Source: Cristatella mucedo
Taxonomy: Eukaryota > Bryozoa > Phylactolaemata > Cristatellidae
Assembly: GCA_009760855.2 (NCBI GenBank)
Contig: WPIO01000024.1
Location: 1,108,501-1,172,500, forward strand
Reading direction: 5' to 3'
DNA length: 64,000 bases
The position numbers and the translations under genes are program-made. Shown here piece after piece: positions 53,698-64,000 of the stretch. The notes under the pieces are model-generated. The model worked only from the letters and a program-made list of their open reading frames with translations, made no database searches and was not told the origin of the DNA. The stretch's first letter is position 1, and each line of letters starts with the position of its first letter.

Positions 53698-54450
53698 AAC
53701 CAGCTCACCCACTTTTGCAAGAGACTCTGCCTCTGCCGTCATTTCCTGCTTTCAGTGGGCAATTAAGTATTACCATCAGCCAAGGGTGCAAGTAAGCAAC
53801 CGGGTCTTGAAGTGTGACTACCTTACCCCTTAGCCAATACCCCTTACTCCTGTCGTGGTGGCAGAGCTATGTGTTTGCTTGCACTCGGCTGTTTCAGAAT
53901 CTGGCCAAGCTGGCAATCTGAGAGCACCCTGATTAAAATTCGGTGGCCACTGATGTGAATGCCTTGTTGTTTTAATTTGTGGAATGGGATCCTGCACTGT
54001 GCAAGATTGCATGTGCACAGCCACTTGCTGCCGTGCAGACCGTGAAAGAAGCGAGAGGCGCAAGAGCACGTGGTGGTGCATACGGTTGGCTGTTTGCAAA
54101 TCAAAGCCTTTGTGAAGGAGAGCTAGTTTGCAACGTCTTGTGCATGGTGGCCGTGATCACAAGTGTGCTCTGACTGGGCGAACAGTGAGACTTAGAGACT
54201 TAGTCGGAGTGATCAAGACCAAAGCGTACTATTTAGTGCATGCTCACTAGCATTGCCTGGATGTGCTTAGGAAGTGGCAGTTTCGGCAGCAGCAAGAACA
54301 GCCACTTGCCGATTCGGTATGGCCTCCCGGCTTCCGGCACATGCTTCAAGTGGTGGCAGCTGCCCCTCCTACACTGTGTGCTTGGAAGTAGGGTGGCAGG
54401 GAGGAGCAGAGGGAGGAGGAGGAGGAAGAAAGGAAAGAGAAAGACCGCTG

Positions 54451-54453
<3 letters not shown>
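53698..54453. other. Unassigned stretch
   Basis: No gene or repeat recognised. Confidence 0.35.
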
Positions 54454-54537
<84 letters not shown>

Positions 54538-54541
54538 GAGA

Positions 54542-54616
<75 letters not shown>
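54454..54616. repeat. (GA)n microsatellite
   Basis: About 160 bp of GA with a few GGG interruptions. Arg/Glu and Ser/Leu frames are artefacts. Confidence 0.95.
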
Positions 54617-54619
<3 letters not shown>

Positions 54620-54838
54620 GGGAGGGGTTGTTGTTTGAGTGCTTTTGCTCATCATCATAAAGCCAGCAGCTGCTGTCTCGATCCGCCAGGCTTGGACTGG
54701 AGGCCTGCTGCCTGCAGCAGTTGCCCTTCACGGTAGCTGCTTAATTGGTGGCAAGGATTCATGCTAGGCAGCTCTCGACTAGCCTTGGCAGTGGCAACAG
54801 AAACCAGAGGAGTGCTCGGTGCCATCTGTCTCTTGCCT

Positions 54839-54850
54839 GGGGGGGGGGGG
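54839..54850 (+). repeat. Poly-G run, 12 nt
   Basis: A perfect G run. Confidence 0.9.
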
Positions 54851-55024
54851 AACACAGCAATGCCAGACTGGCAGCACTGCTGAGTATATGAGTGTGTCTG
54901 TATATGGTATGGTATGGTGTGGTGCAGGGCATACCAATTCCTCTTTATTTTTTTCTGCCCTGCCTGGGGTACACCATATCATTCATTTCCACTGGCCCCA
55001 ATGTAGCTGTAATGCATTTTTTCC

Positions 55025-55142
55025 TCTAAGTTCACTCGGCCACAAGGACCAAGCCGATGTCACGCAGGAGAGCTTTCTACAACTCGCTCAAATCCCAATC
55101 GGCTTTCGTTGCACTCACGGTAGCCAACAGACTCCGTCTTAA
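55025..55142 (-). mobile_element. LINE B 3' end, diverged
   Basis: GTCACGCAGGAGAGCTTTCT, CGGCTTTCGTTGCACTCACG, GTAGCCAACAGACTCCGTCT resemble the complement of the LINE B tail. Confidence 0.55.
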
Positions 55143-55249
55143 TCAACAAATGGTAGCGGATATTAATTTTCTTTTTATTTGGTATCCTGTAGATGCCGTC
55201 TGTCAGGCCCTTCGACTGCCCACCGTACCAGGGTTGCCCGGTCCCAGGC

Positions 55250-55412
55250 CCGGATGCAGGGCTAAGGGGTCGAGCTGCACGACCCGGGCTGCTGGTCCTC
55301 CTGTACTGGTTCTGCTGCAGTCAATCACATGATGTCTGCACTGCAAGCAGGCTATAACTCTCGATGGCTCTCTGAGGCCACTCGTAGGAATAAGGCTCTT
55401 GAATCAGCTGCC
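55250..55412 (+). mobile_element. Possible S1b remnant
   Basis: Weak likeness: CACTGCAAGCAGGCTATAAC, GGCCACTCGTAGGAATAAGG, CTTGAATCAGCTGCC. Confidence 0.2.
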
Positions 55413-56099
55413 TTTTATGTTTGCCGCTGTGCTCTGCTGTATTTGCTGAACACTTCTCTGGTCGTTGTAGACTGCAATGGAGGTTCAGGCGATCGAGCAG
55501 CCTCAAACTCGACAGGTCGGTGAGAGTTCCCATCCCCATCCGGAGTCCGTGGCCAGGCAGCACCTGCTCCGATCACTGTGAAGCAGCCTGGGCTGCCATA
55601 ATTACTTAATTAGTTGGCCGACCGAGAGTCGGTCACCGGTAGCACCGGTGGCTCGGCTTGTTTTTCTTGAAGGAGCAGGAGAGATATTAGAAACAAGGAA
55701 CTAATGAGTGCAGTCACTGCACATACGTGCCCACAAGCACACAAGCTGCTTGATCGATGGCACCTCGGTCTGAGAATCGATAGGCTACTAGCAATGAGGA
55801 GCTCAAAAAGAAAGTGCTCTAGCCGACCGGATGCTTCACCAGCCGACCGTACGATGTGGTCTGCAACTTGAAATTCAGAGTAGTAGTTGACTAGCTAGCA
55901 CATTCACTGGCAGCCGGCGTGGTGGACATCTTGGAGATTTTACTGGAGCTTACACTTGCAACGAGCTTCTGCTATTATGACCGGCAGCCCAGACTTCCAC
56001 CGAATCTCTTTAGATCTTATTGCCCGGGCAAAGAGAAATCTACTCCCCCTTGGCTTTCGTCTACACCAGTAGCCCCTCTAATTCTTCGACAGCTGCCTA
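55413..56099. other. Unassigned stretch
   Basis: No gene or repeat recognised. Confidence 0.35.
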
Positions 56100-57240
56100 A
56101 ATTTTGAAAGCTTCGTTAAGAAGACTGCTTCCACGGCTAACCGCCTGTCCGATCCCCATCTTAGATGAGCTGTCTTTCACTGTGTCTTGCAAATAATCTA
56201 AGTAGCTTCTTAGTTCTGTCTCGGCTAGATTATTGTAATCCCTTGTGGCTGGGCTACCGAAAAAAGTCACTAGGCGACTGCAGCTGGCGATAAAATATTA
56301 CTACAGAGCTAGTTTGGAAATCCCAGAGGTTTGACCACGTACCTCCTTTACTGAAAGAGCGTGGATGGCTACTAGTTGATCAGCAGATATAGATCCAAGC
56401 TCTTACACTGACCCCACAAGGCCGGCTGGCTTAGCTCCTTCATACCTAGCTGAACTGCTGCAACAGTTTCAGCCTCGTGCCCTCAGCTCATGCATGGACA
56501 ATAAATTAGCTGTTCTATTCCTCCGCTTAAAGGCCGTTGGTGGGGCAGAAGCTTTTGCTCTGCTTAGACTGTGGAACTCACCTTTGCAATTCGGAAGCAA
56601 AGACAACTATTCTTCTGCTGCCTGCTATGGCACATCCTTTTCAGTGGTCCTGAGCTGCTATTTCATACTACTCTTAGTTCATATGCTCCCAAAGCCTGGA
56701 ACTCCCTCCCGACCTGCGTCAAAACATCCCCTGACCTGACCACATTTAAAAGGAACCTAAAAACACACCTATTTAGGACAGCATTTAGTGGGTCCCTGTG
56801 ATTCGTCTTTGATGTGCTTATGCGTGCTGACACTGTGCATGCTGCCACTAACCACATTTGCATGCTGACCCTGTGCATGTCACCCCTAACCATATTATTC
56901 ATTTCGTTTGTTTTTTTTTTCAAGCATGATTTTACTTACCATTCAATTGCATTTCACTTTACAGCAAATGTAAAGCGCCTAGAGAGAGATTGAGTTCTCT
57001 GAGGGCGCTTTATCAAGTGAATTATTAATATTATTATTATTACTCACTACCTCAACTGCTCTCATGACTCAGCTATGCTGCTCACATTCTTTTTGTTGCG
57101 TGAGATGAAGTCTGTTGGCTGCCGAATGCATACCGTAAGTCGCTTAGGCTAGGAGTGCGCTATACAAAACTCTCCTGCGTAACACTCACATAGTCTTTGT
57201 GGCTTTGTGGAGTTACAGATGGAGATACATCTCATTGCAT
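56100..57240 (+). mobile_element. LINE B copy interrupted by LINE A
   Basis: The left part (56100-56673) holds a multiply stopped ORF2 remnant: SRLDYCNPLWLGY, WKSQRFDHVPPL, then a frame with MDNKLAVLFLRLKAVGG. The right part (57046-57240) resumes exactly at ACTCACTACCTCAACTGC and runs through TTGTTGCGTGAGATGAAG to GGAGATACATCTCATTGC. The order is proven by the uninterrupted LINE B copy at 21651. Confidence 0.85.
56674..57045 (+). mobile_element. LINE A copy nested in LINE B
   Basis: A strongly 5'-truncated LINE A insertion: AYAPKAWNSLPTCV-equivalent, an intact ending FKRNLKTHLFRTAFSGSL, UTR, hairpin tail, (ATT)n. It is flanked by a probable 5-bp target-site duplication, TACTC. Same subfamily as the copy at 1288, with the intact A-run that 1288 lacks. 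Confidence 0.9.
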
Positions 57241-57399
57241 TACATTCATCGACCACACACCTAATTACTATGCACATACAACTTGGGGCTCTAGCTACTG
57301 TTTGCATTGTAACGTCTCCCAACTTGGCATTTAAAGTGAAGCAAAACCTTACCTGTCTATCACAGCAATTCTTTCGTCCGAATGGATAGTCCTTTAATG

Positions 57400-57545
57400 C
57401 TGCAATTGTTAATGTTATTGCTTCTAACTTGTCAGTTCGGTGCTTTATTTCCAGCCTAAGCGAAGTGCATAAACAGAGATTTAGCACTCATCGGGCATTA
57501 TGCAATTGCAGTATTATTATCAGCATGATCATCATCGTTATCATT
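57400..57545 (+). mobile_element. LINE D-like 3' tail
   Basis: GCGAAGTGCATAAACAGAG, TTTAGCACTCATCGGGC, TATGCAATTGCAG, then ATT/ATC repeats. Confidence 0.4.
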
Positions 57546-57569
57546 ATCGAGGCATAATAACTTGCACAC

Positions 57570-58300
57570 ATCATGCTTTGACAAGAATGCAAAAGCAAAC
57601 AAGAATTATGCGCATGGCAGCATGCTAAAGCACACAAGACGACACACGGGGCCACCGGTAAGATTAGTAGGACCTCTAGATATTAACATGCCCTGAATCA
57701 TGCACAGGCAAGCACGCAAAACACCCCAGAACAAAAAAGACAAGTTTGCAGGGGTAAAGGGAAGCCGACCGAACATTTCTTTAGCTGAAACTTAAATGAT
57801 GCTAGGTCATTAATGGTAGTGACCAAAACCGGCAGGGAGTTCCATACTTTCGGTGCATACGAAGTGAATGCCCAACTCACCAAATCACCAAAATATTTCT
57901 GTCGGGCGGCGAGACGTCTGGAAGCCGAAGAGCAGGGGGTACGAGAGCGCACCGGAAGAGCAAAGAGGTCGTTTAGGTTGCCTGATGCAAGCAAGTGAAG
58001 TGTAAGGCTTCTGGGGATCTTTAATTTGTTGGGATACTGAATTAGTGGAGCCGGACACAAGTGATTGGATATGGCAGCTTGGCCATTGGCGACAGACTTG
58101 ACGAGTAGCTGAGTTTTGACTCAGTTGCAGATGATTAAAGGCAGAGGCCGAGAGTCCTGAATATCCGGCGGGTGCTTCAATCTAGCGGCAATATCACAAA
58201 CGAGCGAACTATTTTTTGTCATATTCTTGTTTAGGCAAGCCCTGATCTTTGCAACAATCCTGGGCTGACAGTAGGCCGACTTGACAGCCGATGCTCAATG
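57570..58300 (-). mobile_element. LINE D copy, 3' portion
   Basis: The minus strand holds a CR1/L2-like C-terminus (WAFTSYAPKVWNSLPVLVTT, FKFQLKK) and a 3' UTR with GGTCCTACTAATC. The upstream part is decayed (CTGAGTCAAAACTCAGC region). It is distinct from LINE A in coding and UTR, so it is treated as another family. Confidence 0.75.
57698..58060 (-). pseudogene. LINE D ORF2 C-terminal fragment
   Basis: The open frame includes QYPNKLKIPRSLTLHLLAS, FALPVRSRTPCSSASRRLA, RQKYFGDLVSWAFTSYAP and KVWNSLPVLVTTINDLASF. The order matches the LINE A ending (KHRTTRF, KSFGDRAFSSYAPKAWNSLP). The true C-terminal stop is not kept: the frame continues after FKFQLKK into UTR. No RT core is present. Dead fragment. 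Confidence 0.75.
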
Positions 58301-59485
58301 CGCTCATCCTTGACAGCCGTGTGCTCATCCGATGACTCAGCATCCGTTGAGCAGCAGTAGGGCACGCTTAGCGGCCATCGTGCCTGTTACCGCGCAATGT
58401 ATACTTTAAAAATATAGTGCCTGCAGGTCTACGGCAGTGGCAGCCAAAACCTATTTACCCATGTCGATTTGGGAACCTGATGGAAGCCCCTTTTGCTGCT
58501 CGACTGCTGCTGCCGGCCCACGGGAATGAGGGGGAGCATCATTTGCAGACCTTTTGTTGGGCTGTCACACCATCGCTGGCCCGTGGTCAGTTGGCAGGCC
58601 ATGGTGCCAGACAGCAGTGGCCTTGATCCTCTTGTCAGTCCCAAGGAGGGGCGGCTAGTTAGAGGCAATTTGACCAGCTGCCCATTTTGAGGCAGGAACC
58701 TAGGCAGAGAGGGGAGTGTTGGCACCGTCCCCCATCAACTCCAAACCGGTCCTCTTTCGGTTTTGGACTGCCTACCGGCCACACCCGGTGAGCTCTCTTT
58801 CCCTCACCAGCCGGGAAGGTCCATTCATCCAGCAGCTAGCTAGCAACCAACCGCCCCTGGTGCCGTCTGACAAGATCTCTCTCTCCCCCCCCTGCCCAGC
58901 CAGCCCCTTGGTAGGCCACCTGACAGGTTGGCTCCACCATCAGTTCCTGTGTGCCAGCCAGTGGGCCCCTAGCCAATGCTGGAGCAAACCGAGCTATTTA
59001 TTGTTCTGGTAAGAAGTTAGGTCAACAGCTTAAATGCCAGATCAGATGCAAGGACTCGGATCTCCTTGCTTACAGAGGGAGAATCTGGCTACTTGCCACA
59101 TCAGTTGCTGTTCCAAGGTCGGCACCCCTTGTCGAGCCTAATTGCTGAAGCATATGTCAGCATGTTCAAGTCCACTGTCGTAGCTCGAGCAGGATTCTTG
59201 CAGCCTTGGCCTTGCCTGCTTCAAGAGCTAGTGCTTGGCAACCTGTTGAGCGACTATCATTCTGAAGATGCCGAAGGATTTTCCCAAGGAGCATCTCCAA
59301 AATCACCTCCCAGTAACCCAGTTGAGTTACCAGTCCACAGGCTGGTGTTTCAATGCATGAACCGACTCTAAATAGTGTCTCTTCCTAGGGCTCCTAGATC
59401 TGGGTTAAGTGTTGGCAATATTCGAAGGCCATTGCTCACTATTGGTGGTGACCTGACTTAGAGGTCAGCCTCGCCTAGGAGTAGA
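58301..59485. other. Unassigned stretch
   Basis: Pyrimidine-rich patches, including a C run near 58872. Several overlapping open frames near 58420-58730 and 58716-59012 have no recognised domain. Confidence 0.3.
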
Positions 59486-59830
59486 TGTAGATGTAACTCC
59501 ACAAAGCCACAAAGACCACATGGGTGTTACGCAAGAGAGTTTTGTATAGCGCACTTACAGCCTTAGCGGCTTTCGGTAAGCATTCGGCAGCCAACTGACT
59601 TCGTCTCATGCAACAAAGAGAAAGTGGGAAGCATAGCAGAGTCTGGAGAGCAGTTGAGGTAGTGAGTAGCATAGAAGTAGCAGCTCAGGACCGCTGAAAA
59701 GGATAATATAATTAGGGTGAGCCGTAGTCGGCAGCAGGATATTAGTTGTCGTTGCGTACGAGTTGTGGAAGTGAGTTCCACAGTCTAGGACCTGCAGAGC
59801 AAAAGCTTCTTTCACCAACGATTTTTAAGC
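59486..59830 (-). mobile_element. LINE B copy, 3' portion
   Basis: GTAACTCCACAAAGCCACAA, GTTTTGTATAGCGCAC, CATGCAACAAAGAGAAAGTG, TGAGTTCCACAGTC. The coding remnant reads WNSLPQ-like sequence with stops. Confidence 0.85.
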
Positions 59831-60784
59831 TAAGTAGCCTCTCGTAGCAGTGCTAGGCGACATGCATTGCACTAATTAGGAGAAGTCAATAATCCTTCTC
59901 GAGGAGCGTTCGGTGTAGCATCGACTACAATTAAGATCACATAAGATCTGCTTTTTGTGGCCGAGCACTCAGATCACAATACTCTCGTGGAGGTGGGGAG
60001 AAGATCCCGGAAAGGCACGCGGCTTTGTTCACTGTAGCCGATAGTATTATAGAGCTGCCTGCTGTCGAGTGAGGCCAGAGAGGAGAAGAAAATACCCGGA
60101 GGCCCTCTGCCACCATCCCCCTGTCCGAATAGACAAGACTCCAATGTCACAAATGTGTGCCACACTTTTCTTTCGCATCATCGGCTGCGGTGACAGCCAG
60201 TGCCATGCGGCCGATGCCAGCGCAGCCGATCCGCAGGAGCGCAGAATGCGCAGCATGCAGCACCTTGGTGCAAGCAGCATGCGACAGCACCGCCGATTGC
60301 AGATGGAGGCCGAAGGAGATCGGATGAAAGGCACGGCTATGCTGGTGGCTCAGGAGGTTAGTCGGCAGCCGGCACTCGGGTTGCAGAGCTCGGACTCACT
60401 CGATTGAGTACCTGACGTTCGCCTGGCTCGAGTCACGGCTCCTTGGTTAGGCGCTGATCCGAACAGTCCACATCACCGCATTGGCTGCAGCTGCTGCCTG
60501 CAGTGAATGATGAGTTAACTAAGACATGCGTCCAACACCCCTACCTCGCGCGCACCTGCCCGCATCTCGCTCTGACTCAAGAGACGCTGTCTAGTCCAAC
60601 GATTGCTGGCATCCCGCTGCTTGGCTATCTGCAAGTGCTGCCTGCGCTTCTCCTGCCTAGGAAACCAGTAGGCATGACCGCTTTGTCTCGCGACATGTGC
60701 TCGTCGTGTGGCATGTGCCTGTCGTGCGGCATGTTCACGCTTGCTTTCTCGATCGAGCCTGCGGCTCGAGAGCTGCAATTGCTG
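59831..60784. other. Unassigned stretch
   Basis: No gene or known repeat recognised. Confidence 0.35.
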
Positions 60785-60862
60785 CTGCTCTCTCTGTCTC
60801 CCTCCCTCTCTCTCCCCCTCTCTCTCTCCCTCTCTTGCTCTCTCTCTTTCTTTCTCGCACAC
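60785..60862. repeat. CT-rich low-complexity tract
   Basis: CTCTCTGTCTCCCTCC-type pyrimidine repeats. Confidence 0.9.
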
Positions 60863-62069
60863 ACGTGCTTTTGAACATAATCTTCCCCGTTAGCCCTTTT
60901 TCGGTCTGCCGACATTTAAAAACCGGCAGCACACCCTCCTCCCCTTCTTCCAAAGTATAGGCAGCTCTCCATCTGAAAATGATTGATATTGCTCAATGTT
61001 TCCATGGCTTCCGGGAGCCTCCTGCCACGGGAGCTCAGGGGCTGGTGGTGCAACATAAATAAAGCTTGCCTGCTCAGCTCAGCTCGTTGCATCTCTTATA
61101 ACCCGCTCTCTCTCATGCCTTATCCCCATGACGAGGCTGGGTGCCGTGGTAGGATGACGTTAGCACTAAAATAGCCAGCGATTTTAACATGTGCTGCTCA
61201 CATGGAGTGTTCGACCTTTAGGTTGTCGTCTTGCACCAGCCCCCATGTTCCGGCCCCATCGGACCAACCAGCTGCACTTCAGTGCAGCTGGATGCTTTGT
61301 GCAAGCCCTACTGCCAGCGGTACTCTAACCGATAACTCAAAGTGGCAGTGTGCCATGCCGCTGGCACCAGCCTCCACTTGATTGGCAAGGAGTCTCTGCT
61401 GAGAAGAAACATAACAAAGCGAGTTCGAGCGATATACGACCGTAATCGGTGGGGTCCACCGAATCCTCCTGGTGCTGTCTCGGCCTGTCCCTCAATCGCC
61501 GGTGAACAGCCCGCCCCATCCCTCGCTTTCAGAGAAACGAGTCCAGCAACTGCCGGCGACGGCGGGGAGATGGAGACGGAGCCGAAGATGAAGAAGAGTC
61601 CCCAGTGAGCATCGCCCTATCATTATATAACTAGCTGGGACAATGGGGTTGACAACCGAGCCAATATCAGCTACCTCAGCCACCTCTGCGTCCCCTTGCT
61701 CACAGCTCGAGAATGCAGATGCTCTTCACCCACTTCTTTTGTTCTCACGGAAGCCGTCCAGCAAATCTAGGTTGGCTGGCAACAGCGACCTTGGGTAAGC
61801 CGACCTTGGGCGAGCAGTGCCTTATTCTCAAATTGCTAGCCGGAACTATGGGGTTGACAGGCTAGCTTGACAGGTTGACAGGCCATTAATTATCTCATTG
61901 CCCTACTACGATGGCTCTTGCTCTAGGACAGAGGTGTTTCCTGCTGAGCAGTTCTCATGTGGTCTAAAATTTGAGTCGGGCCGGCGCTGTGCTACAGAGT
62001 GGTAGCAGTGGTCTCATGACACCACATGCCTGTCTCATCGGTTTCATTTATCCTCTAGGTAACGGTAAT
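60863..62069. other. Unassigned stretch
   Basis: TTGACAGGCTAGC and TTGACAGGTTGACAGGC near 61850-61890 form a tiny local repeat. No gene recognised. Confidence 0.35.
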
Positions 62070-62172
62070 AATTAAGAATAATATAATACATTTGTATGGT
62101 GCCCTCAGAGAACTTATCTCTTTCTAGGCACTTTACATATGCTGCAAAGGAAACATGATCCAATGATACTCG
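62070..62172 (-). mobile_element. LINE A-type 3' tail
   Basis: AATATAATACATTTG, TGCCCTCAGAGAACTTATCT, CTAGGCACTTTACATATGC, and the UTR start GAAACATGATCCAATG. Same subfamily as 31600 and 47096. Confidence 0.75.
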
Positions 62173-62534
62173 GTATCGGTACCTTATTCGCATGATTGGC
62201 AGTGAGGTGAAGTTCTCAGTTTATTTTAGTGCAGCAGCATGGGCTCCACTGTTGTTCAGCAAATGGGTAGAGAGATGGTTGGTGCCAGAGCGCTCAGAAG
62301 TGACCCATGAGCTTCTGAGGCACTAGCCTCCCGAAATCAGTGCAGACTAAGCGCACTGCAAGCATTATTACAGCCAATAGATATATAGGGACATTCCTGT
62401 CGCAAGAACGAAAATAAGTTAAAAATGAGCCAATTAGCAGCCTTATTAATGTATCGGCAGACGTGCTTTGGCTGGCTGTACTGGCTTGCTTGGCTGGCTT
62501 GGCTGTACTCCACCAGCAGCATGACAACAAAGAA

Positions 62535-62600
62535 TGGTCTGCTGCAGAAATCGAACCCACGACCTGGATCTTTAAATGGGCGTGCCTTACCGATAGTATT
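62535..62600 (-). mobile_element. Possible SINE S1-type head fragment
   Basis: GCAGAAATCGAACCCACGAC resembles a complemented B-box region, and GCGTGCCTTACC resembles the head. Confidence 0.3.
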
Positions 62601-62825
62601 AGATCAGTAATGTTGTGGTACTACTGGAAGTACACTGTACACACACCCCAGTCTTGCCCCCAAAGGCCTTTGTTCTGTCTTCATGCTGTCCTCTGCTATG
62701 TGCTGCTGCCGCCGTGGCTGCTGCTGCTCCCTGCCACCGAAGGAACACATCTTGTCCACAGTCTTGCCTCTAACCTTACTAGTGTTGTAGTTCGTATTCC
62801 TGCTCAGACAGCCTCCTCTGCAGAA

Positions 62826-63160
62826 ATCTCGTTCTGCTTCTCTCTCTCTCTTTCTCCCACTCTCCCTCTTCCTATCTCTCTCTGTCTTCAACTTTCTCTC
62901 CCCATCTCATCTCTCCCCTGTCTTGCTTCATCTCTCCCTCCCTTTCCCTTTCTCCTTCTCTCTCCTTCTCTCTCTCCCCTTCTCCCTCTCTCCCTCCTTC
63001 ATTCTCCATCTCTCTCTCTTTTCCTCCCCTCTCTCCATCTGCCTCTGTTTCTCTCCATCTCTTTCTCCTTCTATCTCCCTTCCTCCCCCTCACTCTCACT
63101 CTCACTCCCTTTCTCTCCCCCTCTCCCTCTCCCCTTCCCTCTCCCTCTCCCCCTCTCTGA
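62826..63160. repeat. Polypyrimidine (CTCTCC) tract
   Basis: More than 300 bp of C/T-rich sequence. An acceptor-like TTTGCTTACAG follows at 63170-63180, but no exon can be supported. Confidence 0.9.
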
Positions 63161-64000
63161 CCCCACTGCTTTGCTTACAGTGCTAGTGCTTCATTGTCTT
63201 GCAGCATCTTACTTGCGAAATGGACATCGCATGAGTTTAGGCAGCCGAGGTATGATACCACAGTCACGCTTTTGTTGTTAAGACACGCCTGACTCATGCA
63301 ATCAGCAGTTGCCAGCTCAGACCGGTGGCCGGTTCGACCTGGCCGGTCTGCCCAGCGCTTCAAACGGCATGCTGGCTGCGGCAGTGGTGCAGCATGCGCG
63401 CGTTCCCCTGCCGAGAGCGCTCTTCTGTGACCAGCCTTAACAGCAGACGACAAAATAGCTGAGCCCGTGCATCGAATGCACACTTTTTAGCCATGCCTTC
63501 AACAAGGCAGCTTACCGTGGTGCTTTGCAGCATGCTATCGTTTCCTAGATTAGTGACAGCATCCTGCTACCCTGCTAGTAGAGCACTGCTGTTGGTTTGA
63601 GCTTGTAATCCTGTCTCGGTGATTGCTGGCTTGATTTCCGCGATGGCATCCCTGCTTTCGGTCCCAGCTCTCGGATGGTCACCCAGAAGTTGTCCGTGCA
63701 TGCATGATTTTGCGCCCTCACATCCCCACAGTAGCAGGCAAGAGGGTGTAAGGGCGCGTGACCTCTCAATTTACCACACCCGTTTTGTTCGTCTCCTTTG
63801 TGCCTTGGTTTCGGCTGCTGCTCGCTCTTAATACCTGTGCGCTTTCCGCATGCGCGTGCGAGTTCCCATGTTGGTGCTTTTTTCTGCTTCGCCTGCTCTG
63901 GCCTTGCCGTTTTTACACGCAGCACCGTAGCTTAGTCGCTGGTGAGAGGGCAGCCATTTTGCTGTCTACCAGCACTGGACTGTGGTGGTCGGCAGCCTTG
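63161..64000. other. Unassigned end of window
   Basis: No gene or repeat recognised. Confidence 0.35.

Noticed and set aside
54454..54616. Long Arg/Glu and Ser/Leu open frames
   Set aside because: Artefacts of the (GA)n repeat. The same applies to the frames over 33400-33522, 50820-51108, 32150-32337 and 62826-63160.
63170..63255. Exon between TTTGCTTACAG and GAG/GTATGA
   Set aside because: The acceptor shape comes from a long pyrimidine microsatellite, the peptide is short and the frame is uncertain.
1..64000. CRISPR arrays, operons, phage or LTR elements
   Set aside because: No spaced short direct repeats, no adjacent same-strand gene runs, no terminal long repeats and no integrase, protease or capsid motifs were seen.

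Overview
This window looks like gene-poor, repeat-rich nuclear DNA from a metazoan. The species cannot be named from sequence alone; an aquatic invertebrate or basal chordate would fit. The reasons are many 5'-truncated CR1/L2-type LINE copies ending in (ATT)n, tRNA-derived SINEs with RNA polymerase III box sequences, long CT, GA, GT and CTGT microsatellites, a few CpG-rich islands, and no compact run of long ORFs. Every long ORF that I can recognise is a decayed LINE reverse-transcriptase fragment. I see no operon, CRISPR array, rRNA gene or intact protein gene.

Layout. 1-16 kb: LINE A copies at 1288, 8256 and 13138, SINE S1 copies, a foldback at 6058, a 40-bp minisatellite at 8116, and long unassigned stretches. 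16-25 kb: a graveyard of LINE C and LINE B copies nested in one another, a SINE S2 inserted into LINE C (18352), an inverted pair of LINE C copies (22258-23070), then a CpG island with an NRF1-type site (23280-23830). 25-36 kb: the longest LINE A copy, with RT motifs PQG and YADD (27222-28540), a 62-nt poly-C run (29135), perfect tandem duplications (30152-30504), a G-rich minisatellite (32150), and a near-identical LINE A copy at 35580. 36-44 kb: a second CpG island (36880-37450), a cluster of SINEs and LINE ends around 39-41 kb, and a third CpG island (41460-42560). The third island holds the best host-gene candidate: a signal-peptide first exon with an upstream in-frame stop and a consensus splice donor. 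43-54 kb: a diverged duplicated segment of which one copy carries a SINE S1 (16-bp target-site duplication) and the other keeps the empty site, then many S1 and S2 copies and microsatellites. 54-64 kb: GA and CT tracts, LINE A inserted in LINE B (56668-57045), LINE D (57570-58300), LINE B (59486), and unassigned sequence.

How the parts relate. LINE A (probably L2-like) and SINE S2 share a 3' tail that folds as a hairpin and ends in an AT-rich tract. This is the arrangement expected when a SINE borrows LINE machinery, so S2 is a likely parasite of the LINE A/D group. SINE S1 is a different family: its tRNA-like head has an 11-bp hairpin between the A and B boxes, and its tail is (ATTT)n, so its partner LINE is not evident here. 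LINE A copies fall into visible subfamilies (27222 with 35580; 1288 with 56674; 8256 with 13138; 31600 with 47096 and 62070). This suggests successive bursts, the 27222/35580 pair being the youngest. LINE letters A-D and SINE names S1, S1b and S2 are labels made here, not database names. Coordinates of decayed repeats are estimates by eye.
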